DNA of 53,461 nt from Fidelibacterota bacterium (GCA_018649625.1 JABIHN010000039.1:1-53461), one strand, 5' to 3'; shown: positions 1 to 9,114, counted from the first letter of the stretch. Translations and numbers: made by a program. Notes: generated from the sequence alone by a model not told the origin.

Positions 1-566
1 GCAATCTCCCACTTAACCGTTGAATATGTTAAATCTACACCTCCGCTCATACTGGATACAGCATGAAACACATTTGAATTTCGTATTGCTAAATACAACG
101 ACCCATGACCTCCCATACTTAAACCCGTAATTCCAATTTTATTGATACGATACGTTTCTTGAAACCAAGGTATTAATGTTTGGATTATAAATGTCTCATA
201 TTGACTTGACGATTCTATCGGGCTATCCATATACCAACTATTTGGACTTCCATCAGGGCAAATTAGAATCATTGAAGATTTATCAGCACTCTCTTCTAGA
301 TTCGCATGAGTTGACCAATTTAAATAATCCCCACCATATCCATGTAAAAGGAACACTGCATTATAAGAAGATTCGGTCTTAGGATACAAATCAGGTAAAA
401 CAATCAAAGCAGGGATAGATTTTTCCATCGAAGGACTAAAAACTTGAATTGTATCTAGTGTCGCAGCAGTGCAAAAAGAAAATAAATTAACAATAACAAC
501 AGAACAAAAAACTTTCGAAATTGAACCTGATAAATTGGGTAATAAGTGCAAATCAATCCTTTTCAT
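1..566 (-). CDS. Secreted esterase (esterase D / EstA-like alpha/beta hydrolase), C-terminus outside window
   Basis: Partial gene running off the left edge; about 188 residues are visible on the minus strand. The N-terminus has a hydrophobic signal-like stretch (around residues 18-35, ending FSFCTAATLDT). Then come the family-typical HGYGGDYLNW loop (oxyanion region), CPDGSPNSWYMDS, and the nucleophile elbow GLSMGGHG with the catalytic Ser. These match the putative-esterase family (PF00756: esterase D, tributyrin esterase, S-formylglutathione hydrolase-like). The Asp and His of the triad lie beyond the edge. The ATG at 566 overlaps the end of the DUF1343 gene by 14 nt, so the two are probably co-transcribed. 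An exported carboxyl-ester hydrolase, possibly deacetylating sugars, is likely; the substrate is unknown. Confidence 0.8.
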   Translation of the reverse strand, partial: MKRIDLHLLPNLSGSISKVFCSVVIVNLFSFCTAATLDTIQVFSPSMEKSIPALIVLPDLYPKTESSYNAVFLLHGYGGDYLNWSTHANLEESADKSSMILICPDGSPNSWYMDSPIESSSQYETFIIQTLIPWFQETYRINKIGITGLSMGGHGSLYLAIRNSNVFHAVSSMSGGVDLTYSTVKWEI

Positions 567-1857
567 ATAGATAATATTTTCTCGACATTTTTCTAAAGGA
601 ATCAATATCTTTTTCTAAATAGCTTTTAATATCACTATATTTATAATTCACTGAAAATAGCTCCCTAACTTTGGATGTACCCATTACCTTGTCAAACATG
701 TTTAATCTTGACGGATCCGCTAATGAAAATGGCGATTTTTCAGGATAATATTTTTGATGAATTTCCATAAATAAAAATTGAAGACTCATTAGATTAACTT
801 TTAATGGATCTTCGAAATAGAGTTGAACACCTGTAAGGTGTGAATTTTTGCCTAAAGCATAGTAAGGTTTATAGGTAATGGGCTTAAAAACAACCCCTTC
901 TAAATCAAGTAAATTCAATTCATTTGCAATTTGATTTGATTCAATCCATGATCCACCTATCAATTGAAATGGCAAGGTATAACCAACGCCATTTGATAAT
1001 ACTCCTAATTCTCCTAAAATTCCCGTACTTACATAGAATATTGGCGTAGAACTATTTGGAATATGGGATGAAGTAGGGACCCATGGTAGCCCGGTATCTT
1101 TAAAAAGCATTGACCGTTTCCAGCCATCCATCGAAATAACAGTTAAATTACATTTTAACCCGTTAGATAACATATTTTCTTCATTAATAAGTTGAGCTAA
1201 CTCACCAACAGTTAATCCATACACATATGGAATTGGGAATTGGCTCACAAAAGATTGGAAACCTTTTTCTACAATGTTACCTTCAATTTTTATTCCGCCT
1301 AAAGGATTGGGTCTATCCAAAACGATAAATTCAATGTTGTTCTCTGCCGCAGCTTCCATTGCCAATCCCATTGTACTGATGTATGTATAGGACCGACATC
1401 CTATATCCTGTATATCATAAACTAATACATCAATATTCTTTAGCATTTCAGGCGTTGGTTTTCTTGTTTTACCATACAAGGCAAATACCGGTAGTTTTGT
1501 TTCATCATCTATTGATGATGAAACTTTTTCTCCAGCAGAATAATTGCCACGTACACCATGTTCTGGCCCAAAAAGCGCAACAAGATTTACATCATCTGAT
1601 TGAAAAAGTATATCAATCGTGGACCTTAATTTTCTATTTACACCCGTTGCATTTGCAATTAAGCCAACTCGTTTATTTTTTAAAGGTTTAAAACCATTAT
1701 CTTCGAGATTTTCTATTCCAGTTTTTACTTCCGAGACTTTATTTATTGAAAATTCATGTTTAATTACAAGTTTAGGTGCCTGAGAACAACTTGTAATTAA
1801 TAATAAAACAAGCATTATATAAGGTAAGTATCTATCTGTCTTTTTCATTTTATTCAT
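553..1857 (-). CDS. namZ: NamZ-type exo-beta-N-acetylmuramidase lipoprotein (DUF1343)
   Basis: About 434 residues from the ATG at 1857. An in-frame TTG at 1890 would extend it by 11 residues but spoils the signal peptide, and an ATG at 1848 is also possible. The N-terminus is a lipoprotein signal with lipobox LLITSC, so the enzyme is exported and lipid-anchored. DUF1343 hallmarks are in order: KRVGLIANATGVNR, LFGPEHGVRG, YDIQDIGCRSYTYISTM, LDRPNPLGG, and WVPTSSHIPN later. Characterised family members (NamZ of Bacillus subtilis and Tannerella) release N-acetylmuramic acid from non-reducing ends of peptidoglycan glycans. The neighbours (SpoIID-like protein, sugar kinase, sodium symporter, NagX-like acyltransferase) fit a MurNAc/GlcNAc salvage role. 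Family assignment is firm; exact substrate is inferred. Confidence 0.88.
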   Translation of the reverse strand: MNKMKKTDRYLPYIMLVLLLITSCSQAPKLVIKHEFSINKVSEVKTGIENLEDNGFKPLKNKRVGLIANATGVNRKLRSTIDILFQSDDVNLVALFGPEHGVRGNYSAGEKVSSSIDDETKLPVFALYGKTRKPTPEMLKNIDVLVYDIQDIGCRSYTYISTMGLAMEAAAENNIEFIVLDRPNPLGGIKIEGNIVEKGFQSFVSQFPIPYVYGLTVGELAQLINEENMLSNGLKCNLTVISMDGWKRSMLFKDTGLPWVPTSSHIPNSSTPIFYVSTGILGELGVLSNGVGYTLPFQLIGGSWIESNQIANELNLLDLEGVVFKPITYKPYYALGKNSHLTGVQLYFEDPLKVNLMSLQFLFMEIHQKYYPEKSPFSLADPSRLNMFDKVMGTSKVRELFSVNYKYSDIKSYLEKDIDSFRKMSRKYYLYEKD

Positions 1858-2212
1858 ATAGTAGTTCAAAGTATTAGAATCCCTTGACAAACCCTGTGTG
1901 TAAAGAAAGAACAGATACTATTTTTCTGATTAAGGTTGGAACAAAGTGGAAATCCCGAACTTGTTTCGGGGCGGAAAATGAAGCCAATAATGGTTTTATG
2001 GTCAAGTTTTCCAACGAAAAGCAGGGAAATAGTAGCTTTTTAAATTTGTGTATCATGTTTTTCAAAGGGTTCTATTATTACTTTTATAAAACAATGCAAT
2101 TATTTCTTTCTCAACAATCATCAATCTTCTTAGTTTATGAGTCTCTCAAAACGTAAAATATATTCGATACAAAACAAACTAACTTAGGATTGCAAACTTA
2201 TAAAATAATACT
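1858..2212. other. Intergenic region between divergent genes; no gene supported
   Basis: This 355-nt gap separates namZ (minus) from the glycosyltransferase operon (plus) and should hold the promoters of both. Open frames exist on each strand, but their translations look like no family, have no ribosome-binding site and overlap each other. A TTGACA at 1884-1889 has no -10 box at acceptable spacing. A perfect 6-bp inverted repeat at 1954-1970 is listed separately. Confidence 0.6.
1954..1970. repeat. Short GC-rich inverted repeat (CCCGAA/TTCGGG)
   Basis: CCCGAA and TTCGGG flank a 5-nt loop, forming a GC-rich hairpin in an otherwise AT-rich gap. No U-tract follows, so it is not an obvious terminator. 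Similar CCCGAA…TTCGGG palindromes are common dispersed intergenic elements in several bacterial groups, so this may be one copy of a REP-like repeat. I cannot test copy number from one window. Confidence 0.4.
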
Positions 2213-3727
2213 ATGAAAACAGACATTTTTTTTCACACTACAGGAGAAATTAATCACGTTTCCCAAACAGTTGATTCTATTCTTAATCAAACAACCCTTC
2301 CAAATCGTATTTATGCCTTTAATGAAAATGATTCAATTGATTTATCTAAAGATATCGTTCAAATTTCAAATTCATCATCTGGATTCCCTGGACAATTCAA
2401 CATAGCATTAGCTCAATCAGATGCAGATATGATTCTTTATATTGATAATCGAATGGCACCAGTATCATTGTCAAATTCAATCATTTCTCTTCTTTCTATT
2501 AGTAAAGCGCGAATTCCCAATACAGGAATGTTCTATAGCGATTATGATAATATGGATAATAGTAAAATTTCTGAAGTACGTCTTTTAAAACATCATCAAG
2601 GCCGTGTACGAGACAATCAAGATTATGGAAAAGTCTATCTTTTTGATAAGAAAGTATTGGATTCTATAGGTGGAATGGATGAATCTATTCAATTCAATCA
2701 TTTTTATGATTTACGATTGAAAATATCTGAAAAATCAAAATTAACTCATATCGCAAATCGATATTCAGGTAGCCTGTATTCTATTCAAACAGAGTCAAAA
2801 AGCTCAAATGTATTTGATTACTTATTGGCTGGAAAAGCTCAACAAGAAGAAGCAGAATCCATTCTTTCAAATCATTTGGATCGAATGGGGGCATTTTTAA
2901 GCCCTGATTCTAATTTAAATCAGGTGCCAAATGAAGATGCTCAACTCACAGCAACAATTATTATACCCGTTAATGATAGACCTGAATTTATAGGAACAGC
3001 AATTGATAGTATTTTAGCTCAAACAGTGCAAGATATAGAAGTAATTGTTGTGGTTAATGGCGGAAAAGATGACCCTACCATTCCTGCTGTAAAAAATTAT
3101 TTGGATGGCGGAAGTAATTATGATTCAAACGCTCCTAAAGTTCGTCTTCTCGTAACTGACATAAATAATATTGGGTATTGCTTGAATCTTGGTGCACAAA
3201 ATGCAAACGGGAAATATTACGTACAACTTGATTCAGATGATCGCTTAAAATCTGATGCAGTAGAAAAGATCGTTGATTTGTATAAATCTGATTCTACCAT
3301 CGGAATGGTGATTGGATCTTATGAAGTTTGGGAAAAAGCAGATGATGGGTCTTTGAGTCGTATGGAAGAAATTCCCGTGGTGACACACGATGAATGGACA
3401 GACAACAATGGACGGAATAATTTATTAAGAATTAATGGCGCAGGGGCACCTCGATCCATTCCTATTCAAGTGATAAAAAACATTGGTTTTTTTGAAATGA
3501 ATGAAACTCCATTCGCTCGGAATTACGGTGAAGATTACGATATGGTATTACGTATTTCAGAAAATTATAGAATTGGACGAATTTATGACCCAATTTATGA
3601 AGTCATACGTCATTCCGGAGGAACTGACCATGCTATTGACCAAATTGTTATTGACCGAAACGACGAAGCCAAAGATCATATGAGGCTCGATGCGATTCAA
3701 AGACGCAAAACTTTAAATTTGAAATAA
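2213..3727 (+). CDS. Tandem family-2 glycosyltransferase
   Basis: 504 residues with two GT-A-like halves. The first half (about 1-230) starts TDIFFHTTGEINHVSQTVDSIL and keeps a degenerate MILYIDNRMAP where a DxD would sit. The second half (about 245-504) is a canonical GT2 domain: ATIIIPVNDRPEFIGTAIDS, VVVNGGKDD, YVQLDSDDR (the DxD-type metal/nucleotide-sugar site) and a GEDYDMVLR acceptor/ED motif. No signal peptide or transmembrane segment is visible, so it is probably cytoplasmic or membrane-peripheral. The first half may be regulatory or acceptor-binding. It leads the plus-strand operon, and its stop overlaps the kinase start as TAATG. The sugar it transfers cannot be read from sequence. 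Confidence 0.82.
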   Translation: MKTDIFFHTTGEINHVSQTVDSILNQTTLPNRIYAFNENDSIDLSKDIVQISNSSSGFPGQFNIALAQSDADMILYIDNRMAPVSLSNSIISLLSISKARIPNTGMFYSDYDNMDNSKISEVRLLKHHQGRVRDNQDYGKVYLFDKKVLDSIGGMDESIQFNHFYDLRLKISEKSKLTHIANRYSGSLYSIQTESKSSNVFDYLLAGKAQQEEAESILSNHLDRMGAFLSPDSNLNQVPNEDAQLTATIIIPVNDRPEFIGTAIDSILAQTVQDIEVIVVVNGGKDDPTIPAVKNYLDGGSNYDSNAPKVRLLVTDINNIGYCLNLGAQNANGKYYVQLDSDDRLKSDAVEKIVDLYKSDSTIGMVIGSYEVWEKADDGSLSRMEEIPVVTHDEWTDNNGRNNLLRINGAGAPRSIPIQVIKNIGFFEMNETPFARNYGEDYDMVLRISENYRIGRIYDPIYEVIRHSGGTDHAIDQIVIDRNDEAKDHMRLDAIQRRKTLNLK

Positions 3728-4905
3728 TGAAAGCAATTCAAATTATTGGTATCGATGGTGGAGCAACTAAAGTAAGCGCTTGGGAAGTTGAAAAAAACAG
3801 TGATTTATTTTCATTAGGGAAAGCTCACTACTCCCGTCAATATGTGAATGAAAATAATTTCAGTATCAAATTCACACCTGTAAATATTCAAACTCAATTG
3901 ACTGAAATGAATCAAAATAATATTCAGTTAACTTCAGAAGAAAAAATTCAAGGTAATGCAATTGTCCAATCATTTGCGAATATAATTCAACAATTTAATT
4001 CAGAGAAACCTATTCTTCTTGGCATCGGAATGCCCGGATTAAAATCCGATAATAAACGTGGTATTGTTGCCATGGCAAATGGTCCTCGAATTCCCATTTT
4101 TTGCGAACAATTAGAAAAAATATTGGAAGAAAAAAATATTTCTTTAGCAGCCTCTATTTTTCAATTGGGGAGCGATGCAGACTATTGTGGCATTGGAGAA
4201 GAATATTCAAATGATGGTGGTTTTTTCAACTGTCAATTTGGATATTATTTAGGTGGTGGGACTGGAGCTGCAGATGCATTAAAATGCGACGGTAAACTCC
4301 TTCCACTAGATTTAACTAAATCCTGGTTAGCAAAATCTTGGGAACTCAAAACAAGTAACGACATCTCACTCGAACGATATGCATCTGCTGGTGGAATTCA
4401 ATCTATTTACAGTACACATACTGGCATTTCCGTTGAAGAACTCAATCTACAAGCGATTTATCCAAATCAAATATTGGAAAGAGCTATTACTGGAGAAAAA
4501 TCTGCAATTAACACTTTAAATGATGTGAGTCATACATTAGCCAAACTCATTAATGAACGAATCGAAACTCTTTTCGCAGGATGGCAAACTCCATTTGGTT
4601 TTGTAAATCCAAATCGCGTTCCCTTAGAATCTTCGCATCCTTATTTAGGACAAGTTTTTGATCGATTGATTATTGGCCAACGATTGGGTACACTTATGAA
4701 AGAGTCCAAACAATCCAATTATTTATGGCTGCCATTTATTTCTCATCTAAAAAATCTGATTTCAGAAAGTGAAGCATTAGATATTCAAGCAAAAAAACAT
4801 TATCTCGATAATGGGATTGAAAAAATAATTTTCTTGTCACAATTACGTGATGCGCCTGCGTTAGGTGCAGGTGTGGATGCAGCGCTTAACTTTTATCAGT
4901 CTTAA
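3727..4905 (+). CDS. ROK-like sugar kinase (predicted amino-sugar kinase)
   Basis: 392 residues, longer than the roughly 300-residue norm for ROK kinases. It has the actin-fold ATPase pattern: GIDGGATKVSAWEVE (phosphate 1), LLGIGMPGLKSD, ANGPRIP (sugar-binding loop position), GSDADYCGIGEEY carrying the ROK-type catalytic Asp, and YYLGGGTGAADAL (adenosine/phosphate 2). The segment ISLERYASAGGIQ aligns with the usual LExxxS region, but the preceding CxCGxxGC zinc cluster is absent. The likely reaction is ATP-dependent phosphorylation of a hexose or amino sugar released by the neighbouring muramidase. It starts within the glycosyltransferase stop (TAATG) and is followed 2 nt later by the SpoIID-like gene. 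Specificity (GlcNAc, MurNAc, glucose) is inference. Confidence 0.75.
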   Translation: MKAIQIIGIDGGATKVSAWEVEKNSDLFSLGKAHYSRQYVNENNFSIKFTPVNIQTQLTEMNQNNIQLTSEEKIQGNAIVQSFANIIQQFNSEKPILLGIGMPGLKSDNKRGIVAMANGPRIPIFCEQLEKILEEKNISLAASIFQLGSDADYCGIGEEYSNDGGFFNCQFGYYLGGGTGAADALKCDGKLLPLDLTKSWLAKSWELKTSNDISLERYASAGGIQSIYSTHTGISVEELNLQAIYPNQILERAITGEKSAINTLNDVSHTLAKLINERIETLFAGWQTPFGFVNPNRVPLESSHPYLGQVFDRLIIGQRLGTLMKESKQSNYLWLPFISHLKNLISESEALDIQAKKHYLDNGIEKIIFLSQLRDAPALGAGVDAALNFYQS

Positions 4906-4907
4906 GT

Positions 4908-6164
4908 ATGCTTAATAAGGGGCAAATTCCATTACAAGAACCAATTGTTTCCATTGGATTAGTTCTTCCTGAAGATCAACAAAAAAGCTTAACAATTCAA
5001 AGTAGTGACTCTAAAAAAAAGAAACATATACTTATTCAAAATGGCCTTCTACTCATAGATAGCAAACCTTCCCCAAGAATCCATTTAACTCAACCCACTT
5101 CAGATTCTTTTTTCACACTATATCCCGTTCGAGCTGGTCGCGGATTTCATTGGGAAAAACAAATTACAATCCAAGTTCTAGGTGAAATTGAAATATCCAT
5201 CTTAAATGGATACCTCTTTGTCGTAAATAAAATACCCTTAGAACAATATCTTATGTGTGTCGCGACATCTGAAATGAGCGGAGAATGTCCTTCTGCTTTA
5301 TTAGAATCTCAAACTATTGCAGCTCGGTCTTGGCTATTGGCAGCGGATGAACAGAAACATGCAAATTTAGGTATTGATGCGTGTAATGATGATTGTTGCC
5401 AGCGTTATCAAGGCATTGGGAACTTAACTGATACAGCTATAAAATCATCTTTGGCTACACGAGGGCAAGTCATTATTCATCAAAATGCTATTTGTGATAC
5501 ACGATATTCAAAATCGTGTGGTGGTGTATCAGAGAATAACGACTTTGTATGGAAAGAGAAACCAAAGCCATATCTGAGAGCTATATTAGATAGTTCAGAA
5601 ATTGAAATACCCAACCTTCAATCAAATGAAGGATTTCGCAACTGGATTGAACAAGATTCGTCTTGTTATTGTAGTCCCAACACAATTCCTGAAAATGAAC
5701 TTTATCGATATTTAGGGCATGTGGATAAATCTGGGTCATATTTTCGATGGAGCGTTTCTTATAATCAATCTGAATTATTGAAACTGATTAATCAAAAAAC
5801 AAAATCATCTTTTGATTTTATTAAATCCATTTCTCCGTTAAAACGGGGATTGTCTGGCCGAATTATTAAAATTCAAATTGTAGGAAATATCAAAGGTGAT
5901 GAATTTAAAATCACATTAGATTCAGAATATGAAATTAGACGTGTACTTCACCCAAACTTTATGTTTAGCTCTGCTTTCTATATCGAAGAATCAATAAATA
6001 CTAATTCAAATATTAATACAATTACCTTTCATGGTGCAGGATGGGGACATGGTGTAGGTCTTTGTCAAATCGGTGCTCTAGGTATGGCATTAAACGATTA
6101 CACAAGCACACAAATTTTAAAGCATTATTTTAAATCAACGGAGTTAAAACGAATCTATGACTGA
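4908..6164 (+). CDS. SpoIID/LytB-domain protein (predicted glycan-strand lytic transglycosylase)
   Basis: 418 residues. The SpoIID core runs from about residue 95 to the end: IPLEQYLMCVATSEMSGE (containing the catalytic-type Glu), SQTIAARSWLLA, CCQRYQGIG, DTRYSKSCGG, and the terminal GAGWGHGVGLCQIGALGMA with its conserved HGVG…Q…GA pattern. SpoIID enzymes cleave peptidoglycan glycan strands lacking stem peptides, and LytB homologues modulate amidases. Beside NamZ and a sugar kinase this suggests peptidoglycan breakdown or recycling. The N-terminus (MLNKGQIPLQEPIVSIGL) shows no signal peptide or anchor, unlike exported relatives. The last 8 nt overlap the symporter gene. Confidence 0.85.
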   Translation: MLNKGQIPLQEPIVSIGLVLPEDQQKSLTIQSSDSKKKKHILIQNGLLLIDSKPSPRIHLTQPTSDSFFTLYPVRAGRGFHWEKQITIQVLGEIEISILNGYLFVVNKIPLEQYLMCVATSEMSGECPSALLESQTIAARSWLLAADEQKHANLGIDACNDDCCQRYQGIGNLTDTAIKSSLATRGQVIIHQNAICDTRYSKSCGGVSENNDFVWKEKPKPYLRAILDSSEIEIPNLQSNEGFRNWIEQDSSCYCSPNTIPENELYRYLGHVDKSGSYFRWSVSYNQSELLKLINQKTKSSFDFIKSISPLKRGLSGRIIKIQIVGNIKGDEFKITLDSEYEIRRVLHPNFMFSSAFYIEESINTNSNINTITFHGAGWGHGVGLCQIGALGMALNDYTSTQILKHYFKSTELKRIYD

Positions 6165-7989
6165 TACTATCTCACTTCACTGGATTGATTGGACAATAAT
6201 TATTACTTATATCGCCTTTTCGTTAGGCGTTGGCATTTATTTTTCTAAGCGAGCGTCATCAAGCACAGAAGAATATTTTCTATCCGGACGTTCTTTACCG
6301 TGGTGGATTGTTGGTACATCCATGGTAGCAACAACTTTCGCAGCAGATACACCTTTGGCTATTACTGAATTTGTTCGTGGTCCAGGTATCTGGCAAAACT
6401 GGTTTTGGTGGAATATGGTCTTGGGATCTATTTTAAGCATATTTCTATTTTCTAGATTATGGCGTCGAGCAGAAGTGCTAACAGACAATGAATTGTTAGA
6501 AATTAGATATAGTGGAAAGCCTGCAGCATTTCTCCGTGCATTTAAAGCAAGCTATTTTGCTATTTTATATAATTTTATTGTCATGGGGTGGGTCATTAAT
6601 GCCATGGCATCAATTATATCTGTCATGCTTAATATGGATAAATGGACAGCTGTTTGGATTTGTGTTGTTATTGCCTTAGTATATGCAATTTTATCGGGCT
6701 TTTGGGGCGTAGTGGTTACTGATCTAGTTCAATTCATGATTGCAATGTTTGGGTCGATTGCTTTAGCCATTATAGCCGTAAATGCTGTTGGTGGAATGGA
6801 ACCCTTGCTTGCCAAACTCTCGTCCTTATTAGGAACGGATGCTGTTAATGAAAACACACTGAAATTTATACCACCAGCTCCAGATGCAGGCGTAACAACA
6901 AGCGTATTTTGGGAATCTCCTTTTTCAAAATTTATGATTTTTATTACAGTCATGTGGTGGAGTAATCATAGTACTGATGGAGGTGGATATATTATTCAAC
7001 GAATGTCGTCAGCAAAAAATGAACGCCATGCATTACTTGCTACACTTTGGTTTAATATAGCTCATTATTCTCTCCGGGTTTGGCCTTGGATTATTGTAGC
7101 TGTTGTTTCAATCGTTCTATTTCCGATTATTCCTGAAGCTTATTCAGACTTAGGTGTAAAAGCAGGGTATCCGTTAGTGATGAATTCTCTTCTTGGTCCC
7201 GGAATGAAAGGTATTTTAATTGTTTCGTTCCTCGCCGCTTTTATGTCCACAATTGATACCCATCTGAATTGGGGATCATCCTATATGATTAATGATATTT
7301 ATAAACGATTTTTCAAACCAAATGAATCTGAAAGACATTATGTATTCGTCGGAAAAATATTTACAGTTGTTTTGATGATTTTAGCTGCTTTTACTGCCAT
7401 GAAAATGCAAAGTATCTCAAAAGCTTGGGAATTTATATTTTCCATGGGAGCGGGAATTGGACTTGTTCTAATTCTTCGTTGGTTTTGGTGGCGCATTAAT
7501 GCTTGGAGTGAAATCACTGCTTTGGCAACATCTATTATTATTACAATTTCTTTAGAAATATTAGCTTGGAGCCAAACAATTGCAGCGGGAAAACCATATG
7601 AATTATTTGGATCATCTCCAGTTCTTTTTGGTATTTCATTACAAGTTCATCATAAACTAATGATCATTGTTCCATTGGCTATAATTGCTTGGGTAACTGC
7701 AACATTTTTAACCGAACCAGAATCGGAAGAAACATTAACAGCTTTTTATAAGCGTGTCCAACCAGGTGGGTGGTGGGCTCCTATTTCTCAAGGCTTTGAG
7801 CATACGATGCAACCCTTAACTCAGGGATTTTTTATCCAATGGATTGCAGGTGTATTAATGATTTACGGCTTAACTTTTGGAATTGGTAATTTAATTTTCC
7901 TTAATTACAGTTATGCGGTCATTTTATTTGGTGCAGCAGGAATTGGCTTTTATCTTATTTGGAATCGCAGTTTGTCTAAATTGGATTAA
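6157..7989 (+). CDS. Sodium:solute symporter (SSS family), predicted sugar/amino-sugar importer
   Basis: 610 residues, strongly hydrophobic, with the SSS family core: EEYFLSGRSLPWWIVGTSMVA near the second helix, then TTFAADTPLAITEF, and FLAAFMSTIDTHLNWGSSY, which matches the sodium-site region of helix 8. I estimate 13-15 transmembrane helices. It belongs to the long SSS subgroup common in Bacteroidetes and relatives. Its start ATG lies in the last codons of the SpoIID-like gene (8-nt overlap), which ties transport to that enzyme. Uptake of sugars from NamZ action is the simplest reading; the substrate is not proven. Confidence 0.88.
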   Translation: MTDTISLHWIDWTIIITYIAFSLGVGIYFSKRASSSTEEYFLSGRSLPWWIVGTSMVATTFAADTPLAITEFVRGPGIWQNWFWWNMVLGSILSIFLFSRLWRRAEVLTDNELLEIRYSGKPAAFLRAFKASYFAILYNFIVMGWVINAMASIISVMLNMDKWTAVWICVVIALVYAILSGFWGVVVTDLVQFMIAMFGSIALAIIAVNAVGGMEPLLAKLSSLLGTDAVNENTLKFIPPAPDAGVTTSVFWESPFSKFMIFITVMWWSNHSTDGGGYIIQRMSSAKNERHALLATLWFNIAHYSLRVWPWIIVAVVSIVLFPIIPEAYSDLGVKAGYPLVMNSLLGPGMKGILIVSFLAAFMSTIDTHLNWGSSYMINDIYKRFFKPNESERHYVFVGKIFTVVLMILAAFTAMKMQSISKAWEFIFSMGAGIGLVLILRWFWWRINAWSEITALATSIIITISLEILAWSQTIAAGKPYELFGSSPVLFGISLQVHHKLMIIVPLAIIAWVTATFLTEPESEETLTAFYKRVQPGGWWAPISQGFEHTMQPLTQGFFIQWIAGVLMIYGLTFGIGNLIFLNYSYAVILFGAAGIGFYLIWNRSLSKLD

Positions 7990-8001
7990 CCTTAAAAAGA
8001 C

Positions 8002-9114
8002 ATGACAAAACCTAGACGAATATATTCTATTGATGTATTTCGTGGTATGACCATTTCCCTTATGATATTGGTGAATAATCCTGGGAGCTGGGCTCATGTA
8101 TATGCGCCACTTCTTCATGCAAAATGGCATGGATGTACTCTCACCGATTTGGTGTTTCCATTTTTTCTTTTTATCGTGGGAGCTTCCATGCGCTTCGCAT
8201 TTGTAAAGTGGCATTTTTATCCCTCCCCTAAATTTTATAAACATATTTTTTGGCGTGTATTTTCAATTTTCATTGCGGGTATCTTGTTAAACGCGTTTCC
8301 TTTTATTCGACAAGATTGGGATTGGTCTTCTTTTCGATTCTGGGGCGTTCTCCAACGAATCGCCATTGCCTATGGCATAAGTGCTCTGCTTATTATTCGC
8401 TATGATTTCAAACAACTGTTACCAATTCTCACAGGAATTCTTTTATTTTATTGGGGACTTCTTTGGGTAGGCGGAACAGGTGATGTTTTTAGTCTTGAAG
8501 GAAATTTAGTTCGAATAATTGACATTTGGATTTTTGGTGAAAAACATCTTTATGGCGGATTTGGCATTCCATTTGATCCAGAAGGATTACTAAGTGTAAT
8601 TCCATCCGTGGGAACAGTTTTGATTGGCTATCTTATGGGCGGAATGTTGCATACGACAAAAAATTATACTGATTGTGCAAAGCGTATGGCTATCTTTGGA
8701 GCGGGTCTTATTGTCGTTGGGTGGATTTGGGGATTTATTTTCCCCATCAATAAACCAATTTGGACAAGCTCTTACGTCTTATTTACTGGCGGTATTGCAG
8801 CATTAATATTATCAGGGCTCACTTACCTTATTGATATCCGATTGTGGAAAAAACCATTTTGGATTTTTGAAGTTTTTGGCACTAATTCACTATTTCTTTT
8901 TATAGGAACTGGACTTTGGGCAAAAACAATTATTTATATTAAAAGAGATTTAGATGGAGAAATGATTAGCGCCTACTCATATTTATATAAAACCATATTT
9001 GTCCCTTTTGCCGGAGATTTAAATGGCTCACTCCTGTTTGCCCTTTCTCATGTTTTAGGATTTTGGCTACTACTCTATTGGCTATATCGAAAAAAGATTC
9101 AAATCAAATTATAA
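8002..9114 (+). CDS. HGSNAT/NagX-like membrane acyltransferase (DUF5009 family)
   Basis: 370 residues with about 10 predicted transmembrane helices. The N-terminus RIYSIDVFRGMTISLMILVN and the following WHGCTLTDLVFPFFLFIVG are signatures of the heparan-alpha-glucosaminide N-acetyltransferase / NagX family; the His in AKWHG lies where the family's acyl-accepting His is expected. A later NKPIWTSSYVLFTGG segment is also family-typical. Bacterial members sit in GlcNAc and peptidoglycan-sugar utilisation loci and are thought to acylate amino sugars across the membrane. It starts 12 nt after the symporter, as the last gene of the salvage operon. Confidence 0.85.
   Translation: MTKPRRIYSIDVFRGMTISLMILVNNPGSWAHVYAPLLHAKWHGCTLTDLVFPFFLFIVGASMRFAFVKWHFYPSPKFYKHIFWRVFSIFIAGILLNAFPFIRQDWDWSSFRFWGVLQRIAIAYGISALLIIRYDFKQLLPILTGILLFYWGLLWVGGTGDVFSLEGNLVRIIDIWIFGEKHLYGGFGIPFDPEGLLSVIPSVGTVLIGYLMGGMLHTTKNYTDCAKRMAIFGAGLIVVGWIWGFIFPINKPIWTSSYVLFTGGIAALILSGLTYLIDIRLWKKPFWIFEVFGTNSLFLFIGTGLWAKTIIYIKRDLDGEMISAYSYLYKTIFVPFAGDLNGSLLFALSHVLGFWLLLYWLYRKKIQIKL

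Noticed and set aside
1383-1691. Plus-strand open frame inside namZ
   Set aside because: Shadow of the DUF1343 gene; the translation is low-complexity and lacks any signal.
1884-1889. TTGACA as a -35 box for the glycosyltransferase operon
   Set aside because: The only -10-like TACTAT is 26 nt away, and no other -10 fits 16-18 nt spacing.
1884-2156. Overlapping open frames on both strands in the gap after namZ
   Set aside because: No ribosome-binding site, no family resemblance, and the frames cross one another and a hairpin; treated as non-coding.
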